Assembly (NCBI GenBank): GCA_017958935.1
Contig: JAGDBR010000103.1
Location: 1 to 6,291, forward strand
Reading direction: 5' to 3'
Origin: Lachnospiraceae bacterium
GTDB taxonomy: Bacteria > Bacillota_A > Clostridia > Lachnospirales > Lachnospiraceae
Length of the DNA stretch: 6,291 nucleotides
The notes under the pieces are model-generated. The model was not told the DNA's origin. It saw only the letters and a list, made by a program, of their open reading frames with translations, and did not search any database. Every line of letters starts with the position of its first letter. The first letter of the stretch is position 1. The position numbers and the translations under genes are program-made. Of the stretch, positions 1 to 6,129 are shown one piece after another.

Positions 1-937
1 GACCGAGACTGAAACTGAAACAGAATTTGAGACGGAGACTGAAACAGAGACAGAAACGGAAACAGAGACGGAAACAGAAACGGAGACCGAGACAGAAACG
101 GAGACCGAGACCGAGACCGAAACGGTTCACGTCCATCTGCTGAGCGCGCAGGAAGCGCATGCTGCAGGCTGTACGGAAGACGGCAATGAAGCCTTCTGGT
201 TCTGCACGGACTGCGGCCTGTACTTCAGCGATGCGGACGGGACGAACGAGATCCCGGGACCGGTGATCCTTCCGGCGCTGGGCCACGCGCCGGGAACGGC
301 GGTGCGCGAGAATGAGGCTGCGGCGACCTGTACGGCAGCCGGCGGCTACGATGAGGTCACGAGATGCACGCGCTGCAGCGAGGAACTGTCGCGCAGCCAT
401 GTGACGCTTGCGGCCCTCGGGCATACACCGGGAACGGCAGTACGCGAGAACGAGGCCGCGGCGACCTGTACGGCTGCCGGCGGCTACGACGAGGTCACGA
501 GGTGCACGCGCTGCAGCGAGGAACTGTCGCGCAGCCATGTGACCTTTGCAGCGCTCGGACACGATTTCCCGTTCGGCCCGACTGCAACGGCGGGACCGAC
601 CCTGTGCACGCGCTGCTCGGAGCCGGCGCTGACGTTTACTTATAACGAAGCCACGCAGACCATGAGCTATACGATCCATCCGGAGTTTTACCAGGCCCTG
701 GCAGACGGCGGCTACTTCGGCAATCTCTACGCGATAGACGAAGACGCGGGGGTCAGGAACGAGCTGTCGGAAAACGAGTACTGGACGCCGGACAGCGGAA
801 GGACCGGGTCGATCGCGATCCCTTCCGGAAGACCGGGACAGTACGCATCGGCCACGGTGCTGTTGACCTATACTGACGGAGCCACGGTCGCGTATCAGGC
901 CCGGGCACCGTATCAGAGCATCCGGGTCGCATACTGA
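1..937 (+). CDS. Repetitive cell-surface protein, C-terminal part (5' end outside window)
   Basis: The reading frame is open from the left edge (first full codon at base 2) to TGA at 935-937, so the start, any signal peptide and the N-terminal domains are missing. In order it shows: 20 Thr-Glu-type dipeptides (2-121, one Phe-Glu); a divergent Cys module (125-277) with GCTEDGN and CTDCG; two nearly identical 46-residue units (278-415, 416-553) carrying LGH, ATCTAAGGYDEV and CTRCSEEL; a degenerate unit from 554 that keeps only LGH and CTRCSE; and a C-terminal domain of about 100 residues (from about 632) rich in Thr, Tyr and Gly, perhaps beta-rich. Repeats of this style occur in large secreted or wall-associated proteins of gut Bacillota, and a TE tract is a plausible extended acidic stalk. 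No LPXTG-type sorting signal or membrane anchor is visible at the C-terminus (ends SIRVAY), so any attachment must lie upstream. Function is unknown; adhesion or surface display is a guess. Confidence 0.85.
   Translation, partial: TETETETEFETETETETETETETETETETETETETETETETVHVHLLSAQEAHAAGCTEDGNEAFWFCTDCGLYFSDADGTNEIPGPVILPALGHAPGTAVRENEAAATCTAAGGYDEVTRCTRCSEELSRSHVTLAALGHTPGTAVRENEAAATCTAAGGYDEVTRCTRCSEELSRSHVTFAALGHDFPFGPTATAGPTLCTRCSEPALTFTYNEATQTMSYTIHPEFYQALADGGYFGNLYAIDEDAGVRNELSENEYWTPDSGRTGSIAIPSGRPGQYASATVLLTYTDGATVAYQARAPYQSIRVAY
2..124 (+). repeat. Thr-Glu dipeptide repeat tract (low-complexity stalk)
   Basis: Hexameric ACN-GAR repeats encode about 20 Thr-Glu pairs, with one TTT (Phe) at 26-28. 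Codons vary (ACC, ACT, ACA, ACG; GAA, GAG), so this is not a pure DNA microsatellite. It does contain an exact 18-bp tandem copy, acagaaacggagaccgag, at 74-91 and 92-109. The tract continues to the left edge, so its full length is unknown. Confidence 0.9.
278..553 (+). repeat. Two tandem 138-bp units encoding a 46-residue Cys-containing module
   Basis: Unit 1 is 278-415 and unit 2 is 416-553. Hand comparison gives 16 base differences in 138, of which 14 are silent; the only amino-acid changes are Ala to Thr at unit position 4 and Leu to Phe at position 44. Each unit has a His at position 3 and Cys at 18, 30 and 33, the last two forming CTRC. A truncated third unit follows from 554 and a divergent relative precedes at about 125-277. 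The Cys/His pattern could bind a metal or form disulfides; the sequence does not decide which. Confidence 0.9.
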
Positions 938-955
938 TACTGTTTTGGCAAAAAG

Positions 956-973
956 CGGTCCGCTTGCGGACCG
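956..973. other. Inverted repeat, 8-bp GC-rich stem with 2-base loop
   Basis: The arms at 956-963 (cggtccgc) and 966-973 (gcggaccg) pair perfectly around TT. The element begins 19 bases after the stop of the surface-protein gene. On the + strand it is followed by ataacga, not a T-run, so it is not a canonical intrinsic terminator for that gene. It is preceded by an A-run, so the minus-strand reading is hairpin followed by CTTTTT. It may act as a weak + strand terminator, a 3'-end stabiliser or an antisense terminator. Confidence 0.5.
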
Positions 974-1000
974 ATAACGAAACCATGGCGGAGGTCCATC

Positions 1001-1921
1001 ATGAAAAAGAACCACAATAAGAAACACGGCGGTCTCAGCGCCGCAATCGTCCTGCTCGTTCTGGCGCTGATATTCTTTACTCCGGGCCTGTTCACGAAGA
1101 TCCTGCCCGAAAACATCACAAAGCCGTGGAATCAGCTGGTCTGGGATCTGTTCGTGAAGGACCGCGAGTCGGCGATCACGGGCGGCAAGATCCTGGCGTG
1201 CCTGATGTCCGTCGTCTACGCGGTCGGGCTGGCGCTCCTTCTGAAGGTGATCCTGAATGCGGTCCACTTCAAGCAGCAGCGGGCTGAGACGGTGAAGATC
1301 GTGCTGTCGAAGGTGCTGTTCTTCCTGATCGTCGTGATCGGCATCCTGGTCGGCGTGCGGTGCCTGGGCATCGACGTGACGGCGATCCTGATCGGCGTCG
1401 GTATCGTCGGCATCGTGATCGGCTTCGGCGCACAGTCGCTCGTACAGGACCTGATCACGGGCCTCTTCATGATCGCGGAGCGGGATTTTCAGGTCGGCGA
1501 CATCATTACGATCGACGATTTCCGCGGCGAAGTGAAGTCCATCGGGCTTCGGAGCATCTCGATGCAGGACGGCGGCGGGAACCTGCGCATCATCAATTAT
1601 TCCGAGATCGGCCAGATCGTGAACCTGTCCGCAGTCGCTTCGACGGCGGTCGTCCGCGTACCGGTCAGCTATAAGGACCCGCTGGAGAAATGCGAGAACG
1701 CGGTCATGGCGGCGCTCGAGCCGCTGACGGAGGAGTATCCGGAGATCTTTAAAAAGACGCCGGTCTACAAGGGCGTCGACGATCTCGGCGAGGAGGCTCT
1801 TACGCTGCTCGTCACGGCGGAAGTCGACGAAGCCGACATTTTTAACGCGAAGCGCATCATTCAGCGCGCGATCCGCGTAGAAGCGGAAAAAGCGGGCCTG
1901 CAGACGCCGGTCGAGGTCTGA
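1001..1921 (+). CDS. MscS-family small-conductance mechanosensitive ion channel
   Basis: A 306-residue membrane protein, close in size to E. coli MscS (286). By family knowledge it gates in response to membrane tension and releases small solutes on hypo-osmotic shock. After a short basic N-terminus, hydrophobic segments are visible at about residues 13-30, 62-88, 104-122 and 126-158. The last is the Gly/Ala-rich pore helix with its typical run (GFGAQSLVQDLITGLFM), followed directly by the beta-domain signature RDFQVGDIITID (161-172) and the IGLRSISMQDGGG and IINYSEI segments. A soluble alpha/beta C-terminal domain follows (about 215-300). Four predicted segments instead of the three of E. coli MscS is within family variation. 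The start is supported by a GGAGG-type ribosome binding site at 988-995. The stop is 20 bp before the next gene, so the two are probably cotranscribed. Whether it is the main osmotic valve (mscS) or a paralogue cannot be told. Confidence 0.94.
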   Translation: MKKNHNKKHGGLSAAIVLLVLALIFFTPGLFTKILPENITKPWNQLVWDLFVKDRESAITGGKILACLMSVVYAVGLALLLKVILNAVHFKQQRAETVKIVLSKVLFFLIVVIGILVGVRCLGIDVTAILIGVGIVGIVIGFGAQSLVQDLITGLFMIAERDFQVGDIITIDDFRGEVKSIGLRSISMQDGGGNLRIINYSEIGQIVNLSAVASTAVVRVPVSYKDPLEKCENAVMAALEPLTEEYPEIFKKTPVYKGVDDLGEEALTLLVTAEVDEADIFNAKRIIQRAIRVEAEKAGLQTPVEV

Positions 1922-1941
1922 GCGAACATCGGAGGGACAGC

Positions 1942-3123
1942 ATGCTTTACAGACAGGACGGGTACGGAAACGAATTGTCGCAGCTGGGTTTCGGCTGCAT
2001 GCGCTTTACCCGGAAGGGCAGCGCGATCGATTTTGAGAAGGCCGAGGCGCAGATCCTGAAGGCCTACGAGCTGGGCGTCAATTATTACGATACGGCTTAT
2101 ATCTACCCCGGCAGCGAGGAATGCCTCGGGAAAGCGCTCGAAAAGAACGGGCTCCGGGAGAAGGTCCGCATCGCGACGAAGCTGCCGCAGTACATGGTGC
2201 GGTCGGCGGCCCAGGCCGAGAAGATCTTCGGGGACGAACTCGCCAGACTGCGGACGGACCATGTGGACTATTACCTGATGCACATGTTCACGGACATCGC
2301 GGAATGGGAACGGCTGAAGGCTTTCGGGATCGAGGATTGGATCGCGCGGCACAAGGCGGACGGTAGCATCGGCCAGATCGGCTTCTCCTACCACGGCGAT
2401 TCCGACATGTTCATCAGGATCCTGGATGCGTACGACTGGGATTTCTGCCAGATCCAGTACAATTACCTGGACGAGCATTCCCAGGCGGGCGTGCGCGGTC
2501 TGAAGGCCGCAGCCGGAAAGGGCATCCCGGTCATGATCATGGAGCCGCTGCGCGGCGGAAAGCTCGTGAACCTGCCGGAAAGCGCGAAGAAGCTCTGCCG
2601 GGAGAGCGGCAGGGACTATTCGCCGGCGGAGTGGGGCTTCCGGTGGCTGTGGAACCAGGAAGAGGTCACGGTCGTCCTGTCGGGCATGAATTCGCTGGAG
2701 ATGGTCGAAGAGAACTGCCGGATCGCGTCGGAAGCGGCGCCGGGGAATCTCAATGAAGCGGACGCCGGCGTGATCGGCGCCGTCCGAAAGGAGATCCGCG
2801 CGAAGGAGAAGGTCGGCTGCACGGGCTGCCGGTACTGCATGCCGTGCCCGAAAGGGGTCGACATTCCCGGCAATTTCTATTACTATAACATGATGTACAT
2901 CGACAGGAAGATGCAGGCGCGCTCGGAGTTCGCGCAGGCCATGGGTTTCCGGAAAGAGCCGGGCTTCGCCTCCCAGTGCGTGGGCTGCGGCAAATGCGAG
3001 CAGCATTGCCCGCAGCATCTGCCGATCCGCGAAAAACTGAAGGAAGCCGACAAGGCGCTCCGGCCGCTGCCGATCAAGGCCGCGATCGAAGTCGCGCGGA
3101 AGTTCATGGTCCGGAAGAAATAA
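1942..3123 (+). CDS. Aldo/keto reductase with C-terminal 2x[4Fe-4S] ferredoxin-like domain
   Basis: A 393-residue cytoplasmic protein. Residues 1-270 are a TIM-barrel aldo/keto reductase domain: LGFGCMR (15-21), then the expected catalytic tetrad Asp50 (NYYDTA), Tyr55, Lys80 (ATKLP) and His114 (YLMHMF), with barrel segments IGFSYHG (146-152), QIQYNYLD (170-177) and MIMEPLRGGKL (199-208). The C-terminus carries two Cys clusters, C293-C296-C299-C302-Pro and C346-C349-C352-C356-Pro, typical of a bacterial ferredoxin-like domain holding two [4Fe-4S] clusters. This architecture is a known family of 'predicted oxidoreductases of the aldo/keto reductase family' in anaerobes; the physiological substrate is generally unknown. 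The Fe-S part suggests electron exchange between a nicotinamide cofactor and a ferredoxin-type partner, which is inference. GGAGGG at 1931-1936 sets the start. It follows the MscS gene by 20 bp and ends before a strong hairpin. Confidence 0.95.
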   Translation: MLYRQDGYGNELSQLGFGCMRFTRKGSAIDFEKAEAQILKAYELGVNYYDTAYIYPGSEECLGKALEKNGLREKVRIATKLPQYMVRSAAQAEKIFGDELARLRTDHVDYYLMHMFTDIAEWERLKAFGIEDWIARHKADGSIGQIGFSYHGDSDMFIRILDAYDWDFCQIQYNYLDEHSQAGVRGLKAAAGKGIPVMIMEPLRGGKLVNLPESAKKLCRESGRDYSPAEWGFRWLWNQEEVTVVLSGMNSLEMVEENCRIASEAAPGNLNEADAGVIGAVRKEIRAKEKVGCTGCRYCMPCPKGVDIPGNFYYYNMMYIDRKMQARSEFAQAMGFRKEPGFASQCVGCGKCEQHCPQHLPIREKLKEADKALRPLPIKAAIEVARKFMVRKK

Positions 3124-3143
3124 GACCGCCCGAAAAAGAGAGG

Positions 3144-3165
3144 GGCCGGGGCAGCAGCCCCGGCC
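3144..3165 (+). terminator. Terminator-like hairpin after the reductase gene (no T-tract)
   Basis: A perfect 9-bp stem ggccggggc (3144-3152) / gccccggcc (3157-3165) with loop agca lies 20 bases after the reductase stop. It is followed by atatataaaa rather than a T-run, so it is atypical as an intrinsic terminator on the + strand. On the minus strand the stem would be followed by a pyrimidine run ending in TTTTT. Its placement at the end of the two-gene unit still suggests a termination or 3'-end protection role. Confidence 0.5.
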
Positions 3166-3323
3166 ATATATAAAACCTGATTGAAAAAAGAGAGGAAAAA
3201 CCATCAGGTTCGGAAATGATCTTTTTAGGCGCCCCGGCCGGCACATGAAGCTGCACCGGCGAGGCTGAAATCCATACAGGTTTCTTTACGACTATTATGA
3301 TAAAGGACGAATGTGAAGTCCGT

Positions 3324-3352
3324 TTGGCTAAATTATAAACTTTTTGTAAATT
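3324..3352 (+). promoter_or_regulatory. Candidate sigma-70-type promoter for pepT
   Basis: A -35-like TTGGCT (3324-3329) and a -10-like TAAATT (3347-3352) are separated by 17 bases, each matching consensus at 4 of 6 positions. They sit in the most AT-rich stretch of the window, about 45 bases before the pepT start. A start point near 3359 would give a leader of about 36 nt. A second -10-like TATGAT at 3296-3301 lacks a good -35. This is pattern matching only. Confidence 0.4.
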
Positions 3353-3394
3353 TTACGTAATCATTCACCGATCCAGACACAAAAGGAGCAGCAA

Positions 3395-4603
3395 ATGAAG
3401 GTAGACGAGCGGTTTTTAAAGTATGTGGCGTTCGACACGACGTCGGACGAAGAGAGCGAAACAAGTCCTTCTTCCCCGAACCAGGCGGAACTGGGACGGT
3501 TCATCCGGGCGGAACTGGAGCGGCTCGGCGTCGAAGGCGCGGTGCTTTCCGACACGGGCTATGTGTACGGGTGGCTCCCGGCCAGCGAAGGCTGTGAAGA
3601 CCTGCCGTGCATCGGGCTCATTGCCCACATGGACACGTCGGACGGGGCGTGCGGCGCAGACATCAAGCCGCGGTACCTGAAGTATGAGGGCGGCGACATC
3701 GTGCTGAACGAGCGCGTGACGACGTCGGTGCAGGACTTCCCGTTCCTGAACGACATGATCGGGCAGACGCTGATCGTGACGGACGGTACGACGCTGCTCG
3801 GCGCGGACGACAAGGCCGGCGTCGCGGAGATCGTGACGCTCGCGGAATATCTGCTCGAGCACCCGGAGGTGAAGCACGGCCGGATCGCGGTCGCGTTCAC
3901 GCCGGACGAGGAGATCGGGCGCGGCACGGATCATTTCGACGTGGAAGGCTTCGGCGCGGATTTCGCCTATACGGTCGACGGCGGGCTCCTCGGCGAGCTG
4001 GAGTATGAGAATTTCAACGCGGCCGGCGGGCGCGAGACGTTCCACGGGACGAACATCCACCCCGGCAGCGCGAAGAACAAGATGAAGAATTCGGTCACGG
4101 TCGCCGCCGACTTCCTGCGGCTGTTCCCGGAGGCCGAGACGCCGGAGCGCACCGAAGGGTATGAAGGCTTCTACCATTTCATGGGGATCCGCGGTGACGT
4201 CAATGAGACCATGGTGCAGTTCATCCTGCGCGACCATGACCGCGCGAAACTCGAAGAGAAGAAGGCATACGTCGAGAAAGCCTGCGCGTTCATCAACGGC
4301 AAGTACGGCGAAGGCACCGCGACGCTTCAGATGCGCGACAGCTACTACAACATGAAAGAGCTGCTGCTGCCGCATATGGAGATCGTGGACCGCGCGAAGG
4401 AAGCGATGCTGAAGGCCGGCGTCACGCCGGTGATCCAGCCGATCCGCGGCGGCACGGACGGGGCGATGCTCACGTACAAGGGCCTGCTCTGTCCGAACCT
4501 TTCGACCGGCGGCGCGAACTTCCACGGCGTACGGGAGCTTGTCAGCACCGACGCGATGGAGAAGATGGTCGAAGTGCTGCTGAACATCGTCAGGGCAGAC
4601 TGA
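3395..4603 (+). CDS. pepT: Peptidase T (tripeptide aminopeptidase, M20 family)
   Basis: A 402-residue cytoplasmic zinc metallopeptidase, near the usual 405-410 of PepT. By family knowledge it removes the N-terminal residue from tripeptides (EC 3.4.11.4) in the last steps of peptide use. Expected M20B residues are all in place: His78 and Asp80 in AHMDTS, the bridging Asp in LLGADDKAG (133-142), the catalytic Glu pair 172-173 in TPDEEIGRG, Asp195 in TVDGGLLGE, and His377 in GGANFHG. The dimerisation (lid) domain is about residues 208-320 and includes the HGTNIHPGSAKNKM stretch (217-230). QPIRGGTDGA (348-357) is also characteristic. The start is set by AAGGAG at 3383-3388, 6 bases before ATG, and aligns with the usual N-terminus of the family. 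A likely own promoter lies upstream. The MATE gene follows after 71 bp and may be partly cotranscribed. Confidence 0.97.
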   Translation: MKVDERFLKYVAFDTTSDEESETSPSSPNQAELGRFIRAELERLGVEGAVLSDTGYVYGWLPASEGCEDLPCIGLIAHMDTSDGACGADIKPRYLKYEGGDIVLNERVTTSVQDFPFLNDMIGQTLIVTDGTTLLGADDKAGVAEIVTLAEYLLEHPEVKHGRIAVAFTPDEEIGRGTDHFDVEGFGADFAYTVDGGLLGELEYENFNAAGGRETFHGTNIHPGSAKNKMKNSVTVAADFLRLFPEAETPERTEGYEGFYHFMGIRGDVNETMVQFILRDHDRAKLEEKKAYVEKACAFINGKYGEGTATLQMRDSYYNMKELLLPHMEIVDRAKEAMLKAGVTPVIQPIRGGTDGAMLTYKGLLCPNLSTGGANFHGVRELVSTDAMEKMVEVLLNIVRAD

Positions 4604-4636
4604 CGGACTTTTGAATAGACGCGAAATATGACAGGA

Positions 4637-4662
4637 CGCGGGGCCGGACAGCCGGCCCCGCG
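4637..4662 (+). other. 11-bp perfect hairpin directly upstream of the MATE ribosome binding site
   Basis: The arms cgcggggccgg (4637-4647) and ccggccccgcg (4652-4662) flank the loop acag. It lies 33 bases after the pepT stop and ends just before the AAAAGGA ribosome binding site (4663-4669). There is no T-run after it, so a classical Rho-independent terminator is unlikely. It could attenuate readthrough from pepT, mark a processed 3' end, or affect translation start of the MATE gene by position. No convincing promoter is visible in the 71-bp gap. Confidence 0.55.
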
Positions 4663-4674
4663 AAAAGGAATTCC

Positions 4675-6042
4675 ATGGCACGCCGTGCAATCACATCGAA
4701 TCACATCGTCGAAGGCAGTGTCCCGAAAGGGATACTGCTTTATTTCCTGCCGATCTTTTTCGGCTCGCTGTTCCAGCAGCTGTACAATACCGTCGACGCG
4801 ATCATCGTCGGCAAGTTCGTCGGCACCGAAGCGCTCGGCGCCGTCGGCGGCTCGTCCGGCCAGATCTCCGGCATCGTTTTCAACCTGCTGATCGGCATCG
4901 CGAGCGGCGCGACGGTCACCGTCGCCCAGCATTACGGCGCGGGGAACCTGAAGAAGGTCCGCGAGGACATCCACAACGGCATCACGATGGCCGTGATCGG
5001 CTCCCTCTTCATGATGGTCCTGATCTTCCTGCTCTGCCGGCCGATCCTGCGCTGGATGTCCACCCCGGAGGAACTGATGGAGCAGTCGGTCTCCTACATC
5101 CTCGTGCTCTTCATCAGCCTGCCCGTCGCCTTCCTGTTCCATATGGGGAGCGGGATCCTGCGGGCGCTCGGGGACTCCAGGCGGCCGCTGTATTATCTGA
5201 TCGTCTGCTGCTTCGTGAACATCGCACTGGATCTGCTGTTCGTCGCGGGGCTGAAGCTCGGCGTCGTCGGCGCGGCGATCGCGACCGACCTGTCGCAGCT
5301 GATCTGTGTGATCCTGGTCCTGCGGCGGCTTTCACGCCTGCCGGAGGAGTACCGGCTGCAGGTGCGCGCGCTCCGCATCTATCCGGACGTCATGAAGGCG
5401 CAGCTTCGGATCGGCCTGCCGGGCGGCTTCTCGTCTTCTCTGTACGGCATCGCGAACATCATCATCCAGACCGCGATCAACGTCCTCGGCACGGCGACCG
5501 TCGCGGCCCATGCGGCCTTCACGAAGATCGACTCGCTGTACTGGCTCGTCAACAGCGCATTCGGCATCGCGGTCACGACCTTCGTCGGCCAGAACTACGG
5601 CGCCGGAAAACCGGACCGCGTCCGGCAGAGCACGCTGTGGACGCTCGTCTACGACATTCTCGGCAGCATCCTGATCGCTGCGCTCGTCCTGTTCGGCGGC
5701 AGCTTCCTGATGCGGTTGTTCTCGGACTCCGAGGAAGTCATTTCGATCGGTCTGCGGATCGCCCGGACGATCTGTCCGTACTATTTCCTGTTCTGCTTCA
5801 TCGAGATCCTGTCCGGGTCGCTTCGGGGCCTCGGGAACGTTGCGGTCCCGACGGTGCTGACGCTTTCCGGCATCTGCGTGCTCCGCGTGCTGTGGGTCTT
5901 CTTCATCGTGCCGCTGAACCCGGCGCTGGAGAACGTCATGGTCGTCTTCCCGATCAGCTGGGGCGTGACGGCGGTGCTGTTCGTCATTTACTATCTGTAT
6001 GACCGGCAGCGGCGCAAAAAGCGGCAGAAAGCCAGGGCCTGA
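4675..6042 (+). CDS. MATE-family multidrug/cation antiporter
   Basis: A 455-residue integral membrane protein, typical length for the family, with about 12 hydrophobic segments. MATE transporters export drugs, dyes or organic cations in exchange for Na+ or H+. The pseudo-twofold family layout is visible: VAQHYGAG (83-90) in the first half matches VGQNYGAG (304-311) in the second, and GILRALGDSRRP (160-171) matches GSLRGLGNVAVP (381-392). Other family features are the N-terminal YFLPIFFGSLFQQLYNTVD segment (23-41), with Asp41 in the first transmembrane region, and IGLPGGFSSSLYG (246-258) starting the second half. The C-terminus is short, basic and cytoplasmic (RQRRKKRQK). The start at ATG 4675 is supported by AAAAGGA at 4663-4669. 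It follows pepT by 71 bp containing a strong hairpin and ends before a terminator. The substrate cannot be predicted; it need not be a drug. Confidence 0.95.
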   Translation: MARRAITSNHIVEGSVPKGILLYFLPIFFGSLFQQLYNTVDAIIVGKFVGTEALGAVGGSSGQISGIVFNLLIGIASGATVTVAQHYGAGNLKKVREDIHNGITMAVIGSLFMMVLIFLLCRPILRWMSTPEELMEQSVSYILVLFISLPVAFLFHMGSGILRALGDSRRPLYYLIVCCFVNIALDLLFVAGLKLGVVGAAIATDLSQLICVILVLRRLSRLPEEYRLQVRALRIYPDVMKAQLRIGLPGGFSSSLYGIANIIIQTAINVLGTATVAAHAAFTKIDSLYWLVNSAFGIAVTTFVGQNYGAGKPDRVRQSTLWTLVYDILGSILIAALVLFGGSFLMRLFSDSEEVISIGLRIARTICPYYFLFCFIEILSGSLRGLGNVAVPTVLTLSGICVLRVLWVFFIVPLNPALENVMVVFPISWGVTAVLFVIYYLYDRQRRKKRQKARA

Positions 6043-6061
6043 AGCCGGATCATGTTTCTTG

Positions 6062-6098
6062 CGGGCAGGAGGATCTGTTCTCCTGCCCGTTTACTTTT
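6062..6098 (+). terminator. Rho-independent terminator of the MATE gene
   Basis: A perfect 10-bp stem cgggcaggag (6062-6071) / ctcctgcccg (6080-6089) with an 8-base loop is followed by the T-rich tail tttactttt (6090-6098). It begins 20 bases after the MATE stop codon. This is the only gap in the window with a textbook intrinsic terminator. Confidence 0.88.
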
Positions 6099-6118
6099 GC
6101 GTGCGGTTGTGCTATGCT
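6090..6118 (+). promoter_or_regulatory. Candidate promoter for the cobalamin riboswitch transcript
   Basis: The -35-like TTTACT (6090-6095) and -10-like TATGCT (6113-6118) are 17 bases apart, and TGC just before the -10 makes an extended -10. The expected transcription start is near 6125, a few bases before the riboswitch fold begins. The -35 lies inside the T-tail of the preceding terminator. A short inverted repeat, ctgatc/gatcag (6117-6122, 6126-6131), overlaps the start region and may be coincidental. Confidence 0.5.
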
Positions 6119-6129
6119 GATCCTCGATC

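Larger units (their letters stand above)
3124..3394. other. Structured intergenic region between the reductase and pepT
   Basis: About 270 bp with no supportable gene. The left part holds a GC-rich hairpin (3144-3165) and an inverted repeat aacctgat/atcaggtt (3174-3181, 3203-3210). An 11-bp direct repeat, aaaaagagagg, lies at 3133-3143 and 3185-3195. A second copy of the hairpin's right arm (gccccggcc) is at 3231-3239. From about 3280 the base composition becomes AT-rich and looks like the promoter zone for pepT. A small RNA or leader cannot be excluded, but I recognise no known RNA family here. Confidence 0.5.

Noticed and set aside
278..553. Tandem repeats as a possible CRISPR array
   Set aside because: Units are 138 bp, contiguous, without unique spacers, and in frame inside a protein-coding gene.
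1861..3246. Long open frame on the minus strand (461 codons) opposite the reductase
   Set aside because: It lies opposite a reductase with a full catalytic tetrad and both Fe-S clusters. The frame is open because of GC-rich third positions; its translation is Arg/Leu/Pro-rich with no recognisable domain.
3216..3248. Ten-codon frame starting MIFLGAP, resembling an adenylate kinase N-terminus
   Set aside because: It stops after MIFLGAPAGT, has no ribosome binding site at a suitable distance, and the following bases do not continue the kinase sequence in that frame. Chance resemblance is the better explanation.
4611..4632. Possible promoter TTGAAT / TATGAC in the pepT-MATE gap
   Set aside because: The two hexamers are only 10 bases apart, too close for a sigma-70-type promoter.
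3416..4690. Long open frame on the minus strand (424 codons) opposite pepT
   Set aside because: The opposite strand encodes an intact PepT with all metal ligands. The antisense product is low-complexity and Arg/Val/His-rich, typical of a GC-rich shadow.
4345..5142. Minus-strand open frame (265 codons) spanning the pepT end and MATE start
   Set aside because: It crosses two well-supported + strand genes and is rich in Asp/Glu/Ala/His without domain features, as expected for an antisense shadow.
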